The notes beneath the pieces were generated by a model. It worked only from the letters and a program-made list of their open reading frames with translations, was not told the origin of the DNA and ran no database searches. Shown in pieces: positions 55,958 to 63,518 of a DNA stretch of 64,000 bases. Origin of the DNA: Palsa-870 sp039935415 (GTDB lineage: Bacteria > Chloroflexota > Dormibacteria > Dormibacterales > Dormibacteraceae). A program made the position numbers and the translations under genes. Position 1 is the stretch's first letter, and every line of letters starts with the position of its first letter. The DNA is taken from positions 1 to 64,000 of the forward strand of contig JBDTKH010000040.1 of the NCBI GenBank assembly GCA_039935415.1. The letters are read 5' to 3'.

Positions 55958-58900
55958 CGACGTTTCCCCCGCCCAGCGGCAGCTGGCTGGAGGTCGTGCC
56001 GGCCTGGTGATATAGGACGCCGGTCGGGTCATAGACGCTGATCGCGAGGGTCGGCGGCGATCCCGCAGTCACGTCCACGCGGAACGTGAAGTTGCCGCCA
56101 CCTAGTCCGGTGACCGCCAGCCCCGTCGAAGGGTCGATGACGGTGACGTTGGCCTTCCCGCTGAAGCTCGCGCTGTTCGGTGTGAAGGCGGCGCCGCCTC
56201 CCTGCCACGAGTTGGACTTGACGATGTAGTCGTAGCCATCGGCGCCACGGAACACATAGACAGCCTGTCCATGTGGAGTCGTGGTTCTGTTCTTGTACCG
56301 GACGTTGAACCCGAAGTTGCCGTGGTTGTTCTGCGCCGAGATCGCGACCGGAATGTTGTGGTAGCTGGGGTCTACGACCCAGCCGCCGCCGGTCGCGAAT
56401 ATGCCGGCGGCCGGCTGGTAGACGGTGAGCACGACGGGATCGGCCGCTGGGCCGGTGAAGTATCCGTCCGTGGTCGGGAACCGGAGCACGACCGTCCAGT
56501 TGTCGACCCCGAGCGCAGGCAGTACGCAGGACACCGCTCCGGCCGCCGTCACCGTCGCCGGGCAGGTGAGATCCGGCGTCGTCATCGACACGTTGGAGCT
56601 CTTGTAGAGATAGAAGACGGGCGTCGCCCGGGTGAGGTCAGGCGAGCCGCCCGGGGCCGGGGTGAGGATGCCCTGCAGCGTCACGCTTGCGGTCGCGGCC
56701 GAGGTCGATCCGGTCGAGAAGAACAGGCCGCCGGTGTATCCCAGCGTGGCCGGGTGCTTGGCGATGGTCAGCGAGCCTGCGACGAAGTTGGAGAACGTAT
56801 AGTTCGTCGCGCTCAGCGTTCCCTGCGTACACGTGATGGGGTACGTGCTCGCCGGCGACGTGGTGTTCGCCGCGGTCGAGCAGGTCGCCGCTCCGGTCAC
56901 GCCGCTGGTCGCAAGCGTCTCGCCGTTGACGAAGCCGGTGATCGCGTAGGTAGGCGCGGGAATCGCATCGCCATACGTGATGCTCTGGTTCGCCGCCGTG
57001 ATCGTAAGCGCGGCAGGGGTCACGGTCAGCTTTCCTGTGTGATAGGTGATGGTGTAGGTCGACGACGATGCACCCGAGCAGGAGGTGGCGCCGGGGTATG
57101 TTCCAGGCGCCGTCGTCGGGGTGGCGGTCGAGGTGCAGGTCGGCTGAATCGTGAGGGACGCCGGCGTATCGCCGTTGACGAAGCCCGCATAGCTGGGAGT
57201 GATCGCCGGCGGAGCGCCGCCGTAGGTCATCATCGCGTCGGAGGCGGTGATGACCAGATCCTGCCGGCACGGCTGCAGGACGCCCGGGGTGGAGAACTGG
57301 CCAGCCGTGACCGATTGGCATAGCGAACCGCTGAGCCCGCCGTTGTCTGTGACGGTGAGCTTCACGTTGTAGCTGCCCGCGGAGGAATAAACGTGTGCGG
57401 CACCCCCGCCGCTCCCAGTGCTTCCGTCACCGAAGTCCCAGGCGTAGTTGGTGATCTGACCGTCGACGTCCGATGACGCGGAACCGTTGAAAAACATCTG
57501 GGTGGGGGTCGTGCCGCTGGGATCCGGTCCCCAGATGAAGCTTGCGGCCGGGGGCTGGTCGGTACCCGTGACGTTGACCTGGCTTGTGGCGCTGTCGGTC
57601 AGCCCGTTGGTGTCCGTCACGGTGAGGGTCACCGTGTAGGGGCCGGCGCTCGCAAACGTGTGAGTCTGCGCCGCCCCGCCTGCGATCGCCGAGCCGTCGC
57701 CGAAGTCCCAGGCGTATGAGGCGATTGAGGCTCCGTTGTAGGCCCTCGAGGCGGAACCGTCGAACCGGACGCTGACCGGGACAACGCCGCGGTCGGCCGA
57801 TGCGGTGATGCCGGCTACCGGCGCGAAGGCGGACTGGGCGATCTGGGTCGTGTCGACCCGTACGTCTTCACCTTGCGGAGCCACGTTGGCGCCGTACAGC
57901 TGGACCGTCCACTGCCCGGCCTCTGGATTGGTGATGGCCAGCGTCTCTCCGTTGCTCTGCAGCTGGTGGATGACGCCCGGGGCGTGCGTGTTGCGGTCGT
58001 AAACGACGTTGGACGGCGAGATCAGCGACAGCTGGACGTCACTTCCAGGCCAGGCCGTCTCCACGATGAGCTGAAGCTGACCGTTGGCCACGGGGAGGAA
58101 CAGCTGTACGAAACCGCCGGGGAACACCCTGGATCTGAATCCGCCGACGCTGGGACCGGCGATCGCGCTCGCGACCACATTGGCGATTGCGATCTGACCC
58201 GCGCCGTTGGGGTGATAGCTGAACTCCGACGGAGCTTTGGAAGGCTTTTTCACGACGACGCCGTGAAGCCAGTGCGTCTTGTCGTTGCGGCAGATGTCGT
58301 GGTCCTTCAACGTGAGGGAGTTGTCGATGAAATAGAAGCCGGCATCCAGCGCATTCATCTGGATCGTGCTGTTGAGCCGCGAGTAGATCTTCTCCATCCA
58401 CTGGACGTCGCCCTTTGCGACGGTGAACTGCTGGTTGTACGGGCCGACGCTCACACGGCTGTCGTCTTCGTAGAGAACGTCGGCGGTGCAGTCACTGTTG
58501 ACCGAGCCTGACAGCGGCAGCGGATTCGGATAACCGACGACGTAGACCCGGGCCAGCTGTGCGGCCTTTCTGATGTCGCTGTAGAGCGTGGGCAGCTTGT
58601 ACGTATTGCCGTCGCTCTCGACGATCCCGCTGGTCAATCCGGTGATCAAAGCGTCGGGAGTGGGATTCAGGTTCTTCGCGAGGTAGTCGCCGCATGGCGA
58701 GTGATATTTGTCGTTCTGCTGCCCGAACGGCCAGGGCGCATTGACCGACGTACACGTCGTGGCGATCGTGTCGAACTTGATGTCGTTGCCGCCGACCCCA
58801 AGCGTGACCAACGTGGCCGGCTTGCCGGCGAGCTGGCTGATCTGGCCAGGCTCGTTGTACTGGCCGTTGTAGAAGTTGTGCATCTCGGCGCCGCTGCAGG

Positions 58901-59600
58901 CCCAGAACTCGACACCGGAGGGCACGTTGGTCCGGCCGGTGTTCAGCTCGGGGTAGGCGCCGTTCGAGCGGTGGCACAGGTTCCGGGGTTGGGTCGCGGT
59001 CGCCTGCTGATCCGTGCCGCTGATGAACGGCGGCACGCCTTCGCCGGACTGGTATGAGTCGCCCAGGCCGACATATCTCGGGACGATGATGCTGGACGCG
59101 GTCGGAGCGCCCTCCAGCGAAAAGTAGGTCTGCCCTCCCGGCGCGAGTCCGCCGGTGAAGTTGACGGTGCCCACGTTGCTGTCCGAGATCGAAAAGCTCG
59201 TGTTCGGACCTTCATATCCGGTCGGGCCGAAGGGACAGCCCGAGGGCGTCCCGCTCCAGAAGCCGCTGCACAGCCCGTCGCCGTCGAAATCGAAGATCGG
59301 AGTGGTGCCGGACGAGGACAGCGGGATGATCGAGATCGTCTGCGGGCTGTTGTTGAGCACGCCGACAAGGGTGTCCTCGAGACCATCGAAAGGCTGCTGC
59401 GAAGGGTCTCCGACCACGGTCGTCGTCCCGTCCGGGTTGACCACAATTAGAAGGCCGCAGCTCGTGTCGTTGCCGATGGCCGGACATTCGGTGAGGGGAG
59501 GCGTCGGCGGCGTGGGTCCGGCGGCGGCGGCCGACAGTGCGCTCGTGCAAGCCAGCACTGCACCCACGAGTAGCGACGCAAACCGCCCTGCTTTCGGCAC
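55944..59600 (-). CDS. Secreted SGNH-hydrolase protein with PKD and MBG-like domains
   Basis: A 1218-residue exported protein. A signal peptide ends near residue 26. The SGNH/GDSL hydrolase domain has VGLGDSYQSGEG with nucleophile Ser182, GVGGND at 269-273 and a final HPNGAGQ. Two PKD domains follow at about 595-765 (YAWDFGDGSAIAG and YAWDFGDGSTGSG). Two MBG-type repeats come next, about 775-940 (MMTYGGAPPAITPSYAGFVNGDTP and ITYGDAIPAPTYAITGFVNGET), then an Ig-like part and a C-terminal domain. It may bind and deacylate a polymer or lipid at the surface. Confidence 0.85.
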   Translation of the reverse strand: MPKAGRFASLLVGAVLACTSALSAAAAGPTPPTPPLTECPAIGNDTSCGLLIVVNPDGTTTVVGDPSQQPFDGLEDTLVGVLNNSPQTISIIPLSSSGTTPIFDFDGDGLCSGFWSGTPSGCPFGPTGYEGPNTSFSISDSNVGTVNFTGGLAPGGQTYFSLEGAPTASSIIVPRYVGLGDSYQSGEGVPPFISGTDQQATATQPRNLCHRSNGAYPELNTGRTNVPSGVEFWACSGAEMHNFYNGQYNEPGQISQLAGKPATLVTLGVGGNDIKFDTIATTCTSVNAPWPFGQQNDKYHSPCGDYLAKNLNPTPDALITGLTSGIVESDGNTYKLPTLYSDIRKAAQLARVYVVGYPNPLPLSGSVNSDCTADVLYEDDSRVSVGPYNQQFTVAKGDVQWMEKIYSRLNSTIQMNALDAGFYFIDNSLTLKDHDICRNDKTHWLHGVVVKKPSKAPSEFSYHPNGAGQIAIANVVASAIAGPSVGGFRSRVFPGGFVQLFLPVANGQLQLIVETAWPGSDVQLSLISPSNVVYDRNTHAPGVIHQLQSNGETLAITNPEAGQWTVQLYGANVAPQGEDVRVDTTQIAQSAFAPVAGITASADRGVVPVSVRFDGSASRAYNGASIASYAWDFGDGSAIAGGAAQTHTFASAGPYTVTLTVTDTNGLTDSATSQVNVTGTDQPPAASFIWGPDPSGTTPTQMFFNGSASSDVDGQITNYAWDFGDGSTGSGGGAAHVYSSAGSYNVKLTVTDNGGLSGSLCQSVTAGQFSTPGVLQPCRQDLVITASDAMMTYGGAPPAITPSYAGFVNGDTPASLTIQPTCTSTATPTTAPGTYPGATSCSGASSSTYTITYHTGKLTVTPAALTITAANQSITYGDAIPAPTYAITGFVNGETLATSGVTGAATCSTAANTTSPASTYPITCTQGTLSATNYTFSNFVAGSLTIAKHPATLGYTGGLFFSTGSTSAATASVTLQGILTPAPGGSPDLTRATPVFYLYKSSNVSMTTPDLTCPATVTAAGAVSCVLPALGVDNWTVVLRFPTTDGYFTGPAADPVVLTVYQPAAGIFATGGGWVVDPSYHNIPVAISAQNNHGNFGFNVRYKNRTTTPHGQAVYVFRGADGYDYIVKSNSWQGGGAAFTPNSASFSGKANVTVIDPSTGLAVTGLGGGNFTFRVDVTAGSPPTLAISVYDPTGVLYHQAGTTSSQLPLGGGNVVIHQ

Positions 59601-59720
59601 CCCTTTCCCCTCTCAGACACGCAGGCCGCGCTGCGTAATCAGCAGAAGGGTACAGCAGAACCAATTACTTTGCGAGGTGGTTAATCAGCTTTAACCGACG
59701 CCGTCAGCAAGCGAACCGGT

Positions 59721-59751
59721 TGGTGGGCCGAAGCTTATATAACGCGAACCA
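59721..59751 (+). repeat. Array repeat copy F
   Basis: The 31 bases are identical to 54620-54650: TGGTGGGCCG, then AAGCTTATATAACGCGAACC and A. The left arm of copy E is absent here; AGCGAACCGGTT stands nearby instead. Confidence 0.75.
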
Positions 59752-59838
59752 CTTTCTCAAAGTAGGTGGCCGACCGTTCCAGGTCCCGTCGAGCCGTGAC
59801 GAAAGCCGACCATTCGGCCATGAACGACCACTCGGACC

Positions 59839-60528
59839 TCATACGAAGGAGGCCACCGCCTGTAGGCCGTCCACGATGTCGTGAAAGATTGAGGCTCCCC
59901 AGAGGTTGGCGGTTCGGTCGTACAGGAAGCCGATGACCAATCCAAACACCACCGCGAACGCAACCTGCGCCAGAACCACGCCTGGAGACTGAGTGACGAG
60001 GTTGGTGAGATGAGCCACCCCGAAGAGTAAGGCACCAAGCATCGTGCCTCCCTTGAGCCGAACCGATCGGTAGCCGAAGGACCAGGCAATCGAGTTGTTG
60101 AGGGCTGTTTGGATTAGACCACGACTCACGAACTCCTCTGTCGGCCCGATCAAGACGGCTTGCATGAGTAGCTCTTGAGCCACTACTAGCCCGGGCGACT
60201 TTGGCCCGCCACGGATGAAGGGGAAGGAAGCCAGGATCACGGCACCAACGACGACACATGGCCACAGCCAGCCACGCAATCCGCGACGGCTGAACGAACC
60301 CACCGGGAAGCGCTTATGCAACGCGAAGAACCAGAACAGCGCAACAGCAAGAAACCAGGCATGCGCCGCGTACGTGCTGAGGGCCGGGAAAGGGGAGTGC
60401 CGCGAGATCGGCAAAAGCGCAATCGCGACGGCCGCACCACCGCCCCACGCCAAGAGCCAAGCCGCTATGGCGTCTTTCCACGACAGGCGTGGAGGATGCG
60501 TCTTCGTTACCTGTGTCAGGGCCCCCAT
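59839..60528 (-). CDS. CPBP-family intramembrane metalloprotease
   Basis: A 229-residue CAAX-protease-like membrane protein. GPTEEFVSRGLIQTAL is motif 1 with the EExxxR catalytic pair, LFGVAHL motif 2 with His, and SIFHDIVDG motif 3. About seven hydrophobic helices are seen. The open frame extends to 60648 over the tRNA, but ATG 60528 is the natural start. It is the only gene between repeat copy F and the tRNA-Ile copy. Confidence 0.85.
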   Translation of the reverse strand: MGALTQVTKTHPPRLSWKDAIAAWLLAWGGGAAVAIALLPISRHSPFPALSTYAAHAWFLAVALFWFFALHKRFPVGSFSRRGLRGWLWPCVVVGAVILASFPFIRGGPKSPGLVVAQELLMQAVLIGPTEEFVSRGLIQTALNNSIAWSFGYRSVRLKGGTMLGALLFGVAHLTNLVTQSPGVVLAQVAFAVVFGLVIGFLYDRTANLWGASIFHDIVDGLQAVASFV

Positions 60529-60570
60529 AGTCTGGATTCCTTGGGGCGCAGTCTGCGGGTAGGGGCGGGC

Positions 60571-60610
60571 GGTTCGCGTTACGTCAACACTGGGCGAATT
60601 TGGTGGGCCG
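60571..60610 (+). repeat. Array repeat copy G at the tRNA-Ile 3' end
   Basis: GGTTCGCGTTACGTCA begins at 60571, exactly 30 bp before TGGTGGGCCG (60601-60610), as in copy E. Here TGGTGGGCCG is the reverse complement of the last ten bases of the tRNA, including CCA. The 3' flank of the tRNA is thus part of the repeat. Confidence 0.72.
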
Positions 60611-60676
60611 CCGTGGACTCGAACCACGTACCTCCGCGTTATCAGCACGGCGCTCTGCCAGTTGAGCTAGCGGCCC
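60601..60676 (-). tRNA. tRNA-Ile(GAT)
   Basis: A full cloverleaf of 76 nt with encoded CCA. The acceptor GGGCCGC pairs with GCGGCCC. The anticodon stem CCGTG/CGCGG holds loop CTGATAA, anticodon GAT. The T-arm is CGTGG-TTCGAGT-CCACG. Its 3' end is the anchor of the repeat array on lower coordinates. Confidence 0.96.
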
Positions 60677-60694
60677 AAGGGTTACCGACGAGTT

Positions 60695-60772
60695 TGGCAG
60701 GGGCGGAAGGATTCGAACCCTCGGCCCTCGGTTTTGGAGACCGATGCTCTGACCAGACTGAGCTACGCCCCT
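60695..60772 (-). tRNA. tRNA-Trp(CCA)
   Basis: A 78-nt cloverleaf with encoded CCA. The acceptor AGGGGCG pairs with CGCCCCT, discriminator G. The anticodon arm TCGGT-CTCCAAA-ACCGA gives anticodon CCA. It is co-oriented with tRNA-Ile, 18 bp upstream of it, likely one transcript. Confidence 0.95.
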
Positions 60773-60868
60773 ATCGGCCGAAACGAAATTCTAACGGACG
60801 GTCGGAGGGGCTCCCAGGCTGACGATTACGATCGAAGCCGTGCGGCGCATCAAGGGCAAGGGTGAGGA

Positions 60869-61600
60869 ATGGCTGCAGGCGATCTGCCGGTCCTGATCGC
60901 CGGTGACGTCCACGGCGACCTCCCGCGCCTCTTTCAGGCGCTCAAGCCGTATCCACCCGAGGAATGGCAAACCATCTTCCTCGGCGACCTCGTGGACTAC
61001 GGTCCGTTCGGCGTCGGCGCGCTGCGCTACGCGCGCGAACGCCCCAACTCGACAGTGCTGCTCGGCAACCACGAGGTCGCGATGCTGTGGGCGCTGCGCG
61101 ACCAGTCGCGCATCGGATTCTGGATGTCGATCGGCGGCCAGCGCCACGACCTGGACGAGCTGGCCCGCGACGCGTCCCTTCAGGAGTGGCTACGTGAGCG
61201 TCCCGCCCTGCTCAAGATCGCTGATGGGACCGTCATGCAGCACTGCGGCAGCGACGCCTATGTGGACCTGCTTGACAAGCACGCGGCCGACCCGCTCGCC
61301 GCGATCAACGCGCGCGTGATCGAGCTGCTCGACAACGCCGGCGAACCAAGGCTGTGGGACCTGCTCAGCGGCCGCAACGTCCTCGAGGATCAGCCGGCTC
61401 GGCTGGAACGGTGGCTTGATATCACGCGCAGCCGGCGCGTCGTCTTCGCTCACAAGCCGCACGGGGGTTCGCGGCCGGTGGCTTATCACGATGGCAAGGC
61501 GATCAATTTCGACGGCGGGCTCAGCAGCTACCACCGCCTGTTCCGGCGCCTCTCGCCTCTCGGCGCGACGGTCGCTCCTCTCCCGCCCCTGGCGGATTAA
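60869..61600 (+). CDS. Metallophosphoesterase
   Basis: A 243-residue calcineurin-like phosphoesterase. AGDVHGD, LGDLVDYGP, LLGNHE and VFAHKPHGG are the five-block metal motif in order. Acidic residues bind a dinuclear metal centre. The group includes PP2A-like and ApaH-like phosphatases; substrate unknown. Start ATG 60869. hpt follows 12 bp downstream, so they may share a transcript. Confidence 0.88.
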   Translation: MAAGDLPVLIAGDVHGDLPRLFQALKPYPPEEWQTIFLGDLVDYGPFGVGALRYARERPNSTVLLGNHEVAMLWALRDQSRIGFWMSIGGQRHDLDELARDASLQEWLRERPALLKIADGTVMQHCGSDAYVDLLDKHAADPLAAINARVIELLDNAGEPRLWDLLSGRNVLEDQPARLERWLDITRSRRVVFAHKPHGGSRPVAYHDGKAINFDGGLSSYHRLFRRLSPLGATVAPLPPLAD

Positions 61601-61612
61601 GCTGGTGCACGC

Positions 61613-62176
61613 ATGCCTGAGGTCATGACAGACGTGCCGACGGCCGGCGCTCTCTCGCAGAACACGCCGAAGCCGATGATCACCTCCGGTCGCATCGCAC
61701 GACGCGTGCGCCAGCTCGGACGCAACATCTCCCACGTCTACACCGACATCGACACCCCGCTCGTGCTGATCGTCATCTTGAAAGGTGCGACGGTCTTCGC
61801 GGCCGACCTTCTCCGCAGCCTCAGCATCCCCGCCGAGCTGGAGTTCGTGCGGGCCTCGAGCTACGGAGTGGGAACCAGCCGCGGCACGCTGCGATTGGCC
61901 CACATGGTCGACGGTCCTCTCGTCGGGCGCCACGTTCTGCTGGTCGAGGACATCGTCGACTCGGGCCGCACCGTGCACGCGGTCGTGCGCCGGATCCGTC
62001 GCATGAAGCCGGCCTCGCTACGGGTGGCGGCGCTCCTCGACAGGCCGGCGCGCCGCGACGTCAACGTGAAGATCGACTTTCTGGGCTTCACCATTCCCGA
62101 TCGCTTCGTCATCGGGTACGGCCTCGACTACGCCGGCCTGTATCGAGAGCTGCCTGGGATCTACTCCCTCAGCTAG
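61613..62176 (+). CDS. hpt: Hypoxanthine phosphoribosyltransferase
   Basis: A 187-residue purine salvage enzyme that makes IMP or GMP from the free base and PRPP. VLIVILKGATVFAADL is the conserved N-terminal block. VLLVEDIVDSGRTVHAV is the PRPP-binding motif. DFLGFTIPDRFVIGYGLDYAGLYRELPGI is the purine-binding end. The ATG at 61613 leaves a 20-residue tail; ATG 61625 is an alternative. Confidence 0.93.
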   Translation: MPEVMTDVPTAGALSQNTPKPMITSGRIARRVRQLGRNISHVYTDIDTPLVLIVILKGATVFAADLLRSLSIPAELEFVRASSYGVGTSRGTLRLAHMVDGPLVGRHVLLVEDIVDSGRTVHAVVRRIRRMKPASLRVAALLDRPARRDVNVKIDFLGFTIPDRFVIGYGLDYAGLYRELPGIYSLS

Positions 62177-62942
62177 CGACCGCCTCCGGCCGGCAGTCCC
62201 GGCACGGCCGGTAGCCCGCGGCGCGCGCCTCGGCGGCGTCCCGGAAATAGACCAGGTTTCGCTCGTTGGCCCTGCGCCCGTGGTAGCAGGTCGGGAAGCA
62301 GAACACCCTGGTCGTGCGGACACCTTCGTAGCGGTACCCGGAATGGGCAAGGTCCTGCAGGCGCTTCAGCTGCACGCCTTCGAGCGTCAGGATCGCGGCC
62401 TTCGCCTCCGGGCCGCCACCTCCGTAGTTCCCGATCTTCCCGTCGGTCCGCACGACCCGGTGACAGGGGATGAAGTAGGGGATCGGGTTGTTGGCCAGCG
62501 CCGTGCCCACAGCGCGCACCGCCGCCGGGTGGCCGATCTCTCGTGCGACCCAGCGATACGGCCTCACCTGGCCGCGCGGGATCTGCAGCGTCTTGCGAAG
62601 CACCGCCTGCTCGAACACCGTGAGGCCGCGAAGGTCGAAGCGCAGCCGGTGCCTGCCAATCAGCTCGTCCGCGATCTTCGACGCCAGGCCCGGCGGCGGA
62701 ATCGCGGCGACGAGCTGGCGCTTCACGTCCCTGCGGAACCAGTCCTCGAACTCGTCCGCCGACGCAGAGCGGGCGGCAGCCGAAACGCCGTGGCGGTTCC
62801 AGGCCACGAACACCGCGCCGAGCACCGTCTCGAAGCGCGCATACGAATCGGCCATCCCGACGTGAGCCAGCAGCCGTTCCGCAAACCCGGCCGGCGCGCT
62901 CGCCTCGCCCAGCCTCTTCAAATCACTCGTCAGCGTGGTCAT
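62169..62942 (-). CDS. MGMT-Ada zinc domain fusion (reversed order)
   Basis: A 257-residue DNA alkylation repair protein. Residues 1-190 are an O6-alkylguanine DNA alkyltransferase with active-site Cys160 in IPCHRVVR and the RAVGTALANNP helix. Residues 203-253 are an Ada zinc-binding domain, with Cys215, Cys219, Cys247 and Cys250 in FCFPTC and CRDC; E. coli Ada has this domain at the N-terminus. No AraC helix-turn-helix is present. ATG 62942 overlaps the end of the ECF sigma gene by 20 bp, so the two are coupled. Confidence 0.88.
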   Translation of the reverse strand: MTTLTSDLKRLGEASAPAGFAERLLAHVGMADSYARFETVLGAVFVAWNRHGVSAAARSASADEFEDWFRRDVKRQLVAAIPPPGLASKIADELIGRHRLRFDLRGLTVFEQAVLRKTLQIPRGQVRPYRWVAREIGHPAAVRAVGTALANNPIPYFIPCHRVVRTDGKIGNYGGGGPEAKAAILTLEGVQLKRLQDLAHSGYRYEGVRTTRVFCFPTCYHGRRANERNLVYFRDAAEARAAGYRPCRDCRPEAVAS

Positions 62943-63438
62943 CGTCGTCTCCTCTCAGCATTTTCAATCCTCGATGCACGTTCGCCTTGACCGTCCCCAG
63001 CGGTTGTCCCAGCGCTTCCGCCACCTCCGCGTACGACATCTCCTGCACGTGTCGCAGGACCACGGCGTCGCGGTATCGGGGCGGCAGCCCCGCCACGCGC
63101 GCGGCAAGCGCGTCGATCTCCATCTTTTGAATCGCCTCCGCCTCCGGTCCCTGCGCGTGGTCCGGCTCGCTCCCGTTGAGCTCGACCAGGCGCGGCCGCA
63201 CGCCGCGCACGCGGTTGCGGACGACGTTCAAGGCGATGCGGTTGAGCCAGGCCTTCTGCTTCAGGTCGCGGACCCGCTCGGACGGATAGGTGACCATGGC
63301 GCGATACGCGCGCAGGAACGTGTCCTGCGCGACCTCCTCCGCGTCGTGGCGGTTGCCCGTCAGCGCCAGCCCGAGCGCGAAAACCCGGTCCTGGTGCTCG
63401 TGGACCATCCGCTCGAACAGCCGCTCGGTTCCGTCCAT
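62923..63438 (-). CDS. ECF-type RNA polymerase sigma factor
   Basis: A 171-residue sigma-70 family protein. HEHQDRVFALGLALTGNRHDAEEVAQDTFLRAYRAM is region 2, and LPPRYRDAVVLRHVQEMSYAEVAEALGQPLGTVKANVHRGLKML is region 4. The acidic linker is long. ATG 63438 has AGAGGG just upstream; ATG 63462 and earlier codons are alternatives. Its last codons overlap the MGMT-Ada gene, in the place where an anti-sigma gene would be expected. It is divergent from a second sigma gene at 63519. Confidence 0.9.
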   Translation of the reverse strand: MDGTERLFERMVHEHQDRVFALGLALTGNRHDAEEVAQDTFLRAYRAMVTYPSERVRDLKQKAWLNRIALNVVRNRVRGVRPRLVELNGSEPDHAQGPEAEAIQKMEIDALAARVAGLPPRYRDAVVLRHVQEMSYAEVAEALGQPLGTVKANVHRGLKMLRGDDDDHADE

Positions 63439-63518
63439 CACCCTCTTCAACACAAGATGCATCCAGTAAGTTGCAGCCTGGCGAATGGAACCATGATGCG
63501 GCGGCGGGTGTAATTGAG

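Larger units (their letters stand above)
46861..60676. other. tRNA-Ile-linked cassette-like array
   Basis: Seven copies of TGGTGGGCCG, all in the same orientation, occur at 46861, 47474, 51815, 52797, 54620, 59721 and 60601. The last is the 3' end (with CCA) of an intact minus-strand tRNA-Ile. The copies cut the region into units of about 0.6, 4.3, 1.0, 1.8, 5.1 and 0.9 kb with accessory genes. Copies D, E and F continue into a shared tail, AAGCTTATATAACGCGAACC. Copies C, E and G are preceded by GTTCGCGTYA, the inverted form of that tail. I infer repeated site-specific insertion at the tRNA. No recombinase gene is visible. Confidence 0.65.

Noticed and set aside
55040..56032. 330-residue minus-strand ORF
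   Set aside because: Its first part is antisense to the membrane gene at 55541 and overlaps the secreted protein gene. Only the part after 55327 looks like protein, and that is listed as a frameshifted gene.
51793..60610. Integron with attC sites
   Set aside because: Junction copies are palindromic and the cargo is cassette-like, but arms run GTT...AAC instead of AAC...GTT at each junction, the repeat overlaps a tRNA end, and no intI gene is visible.
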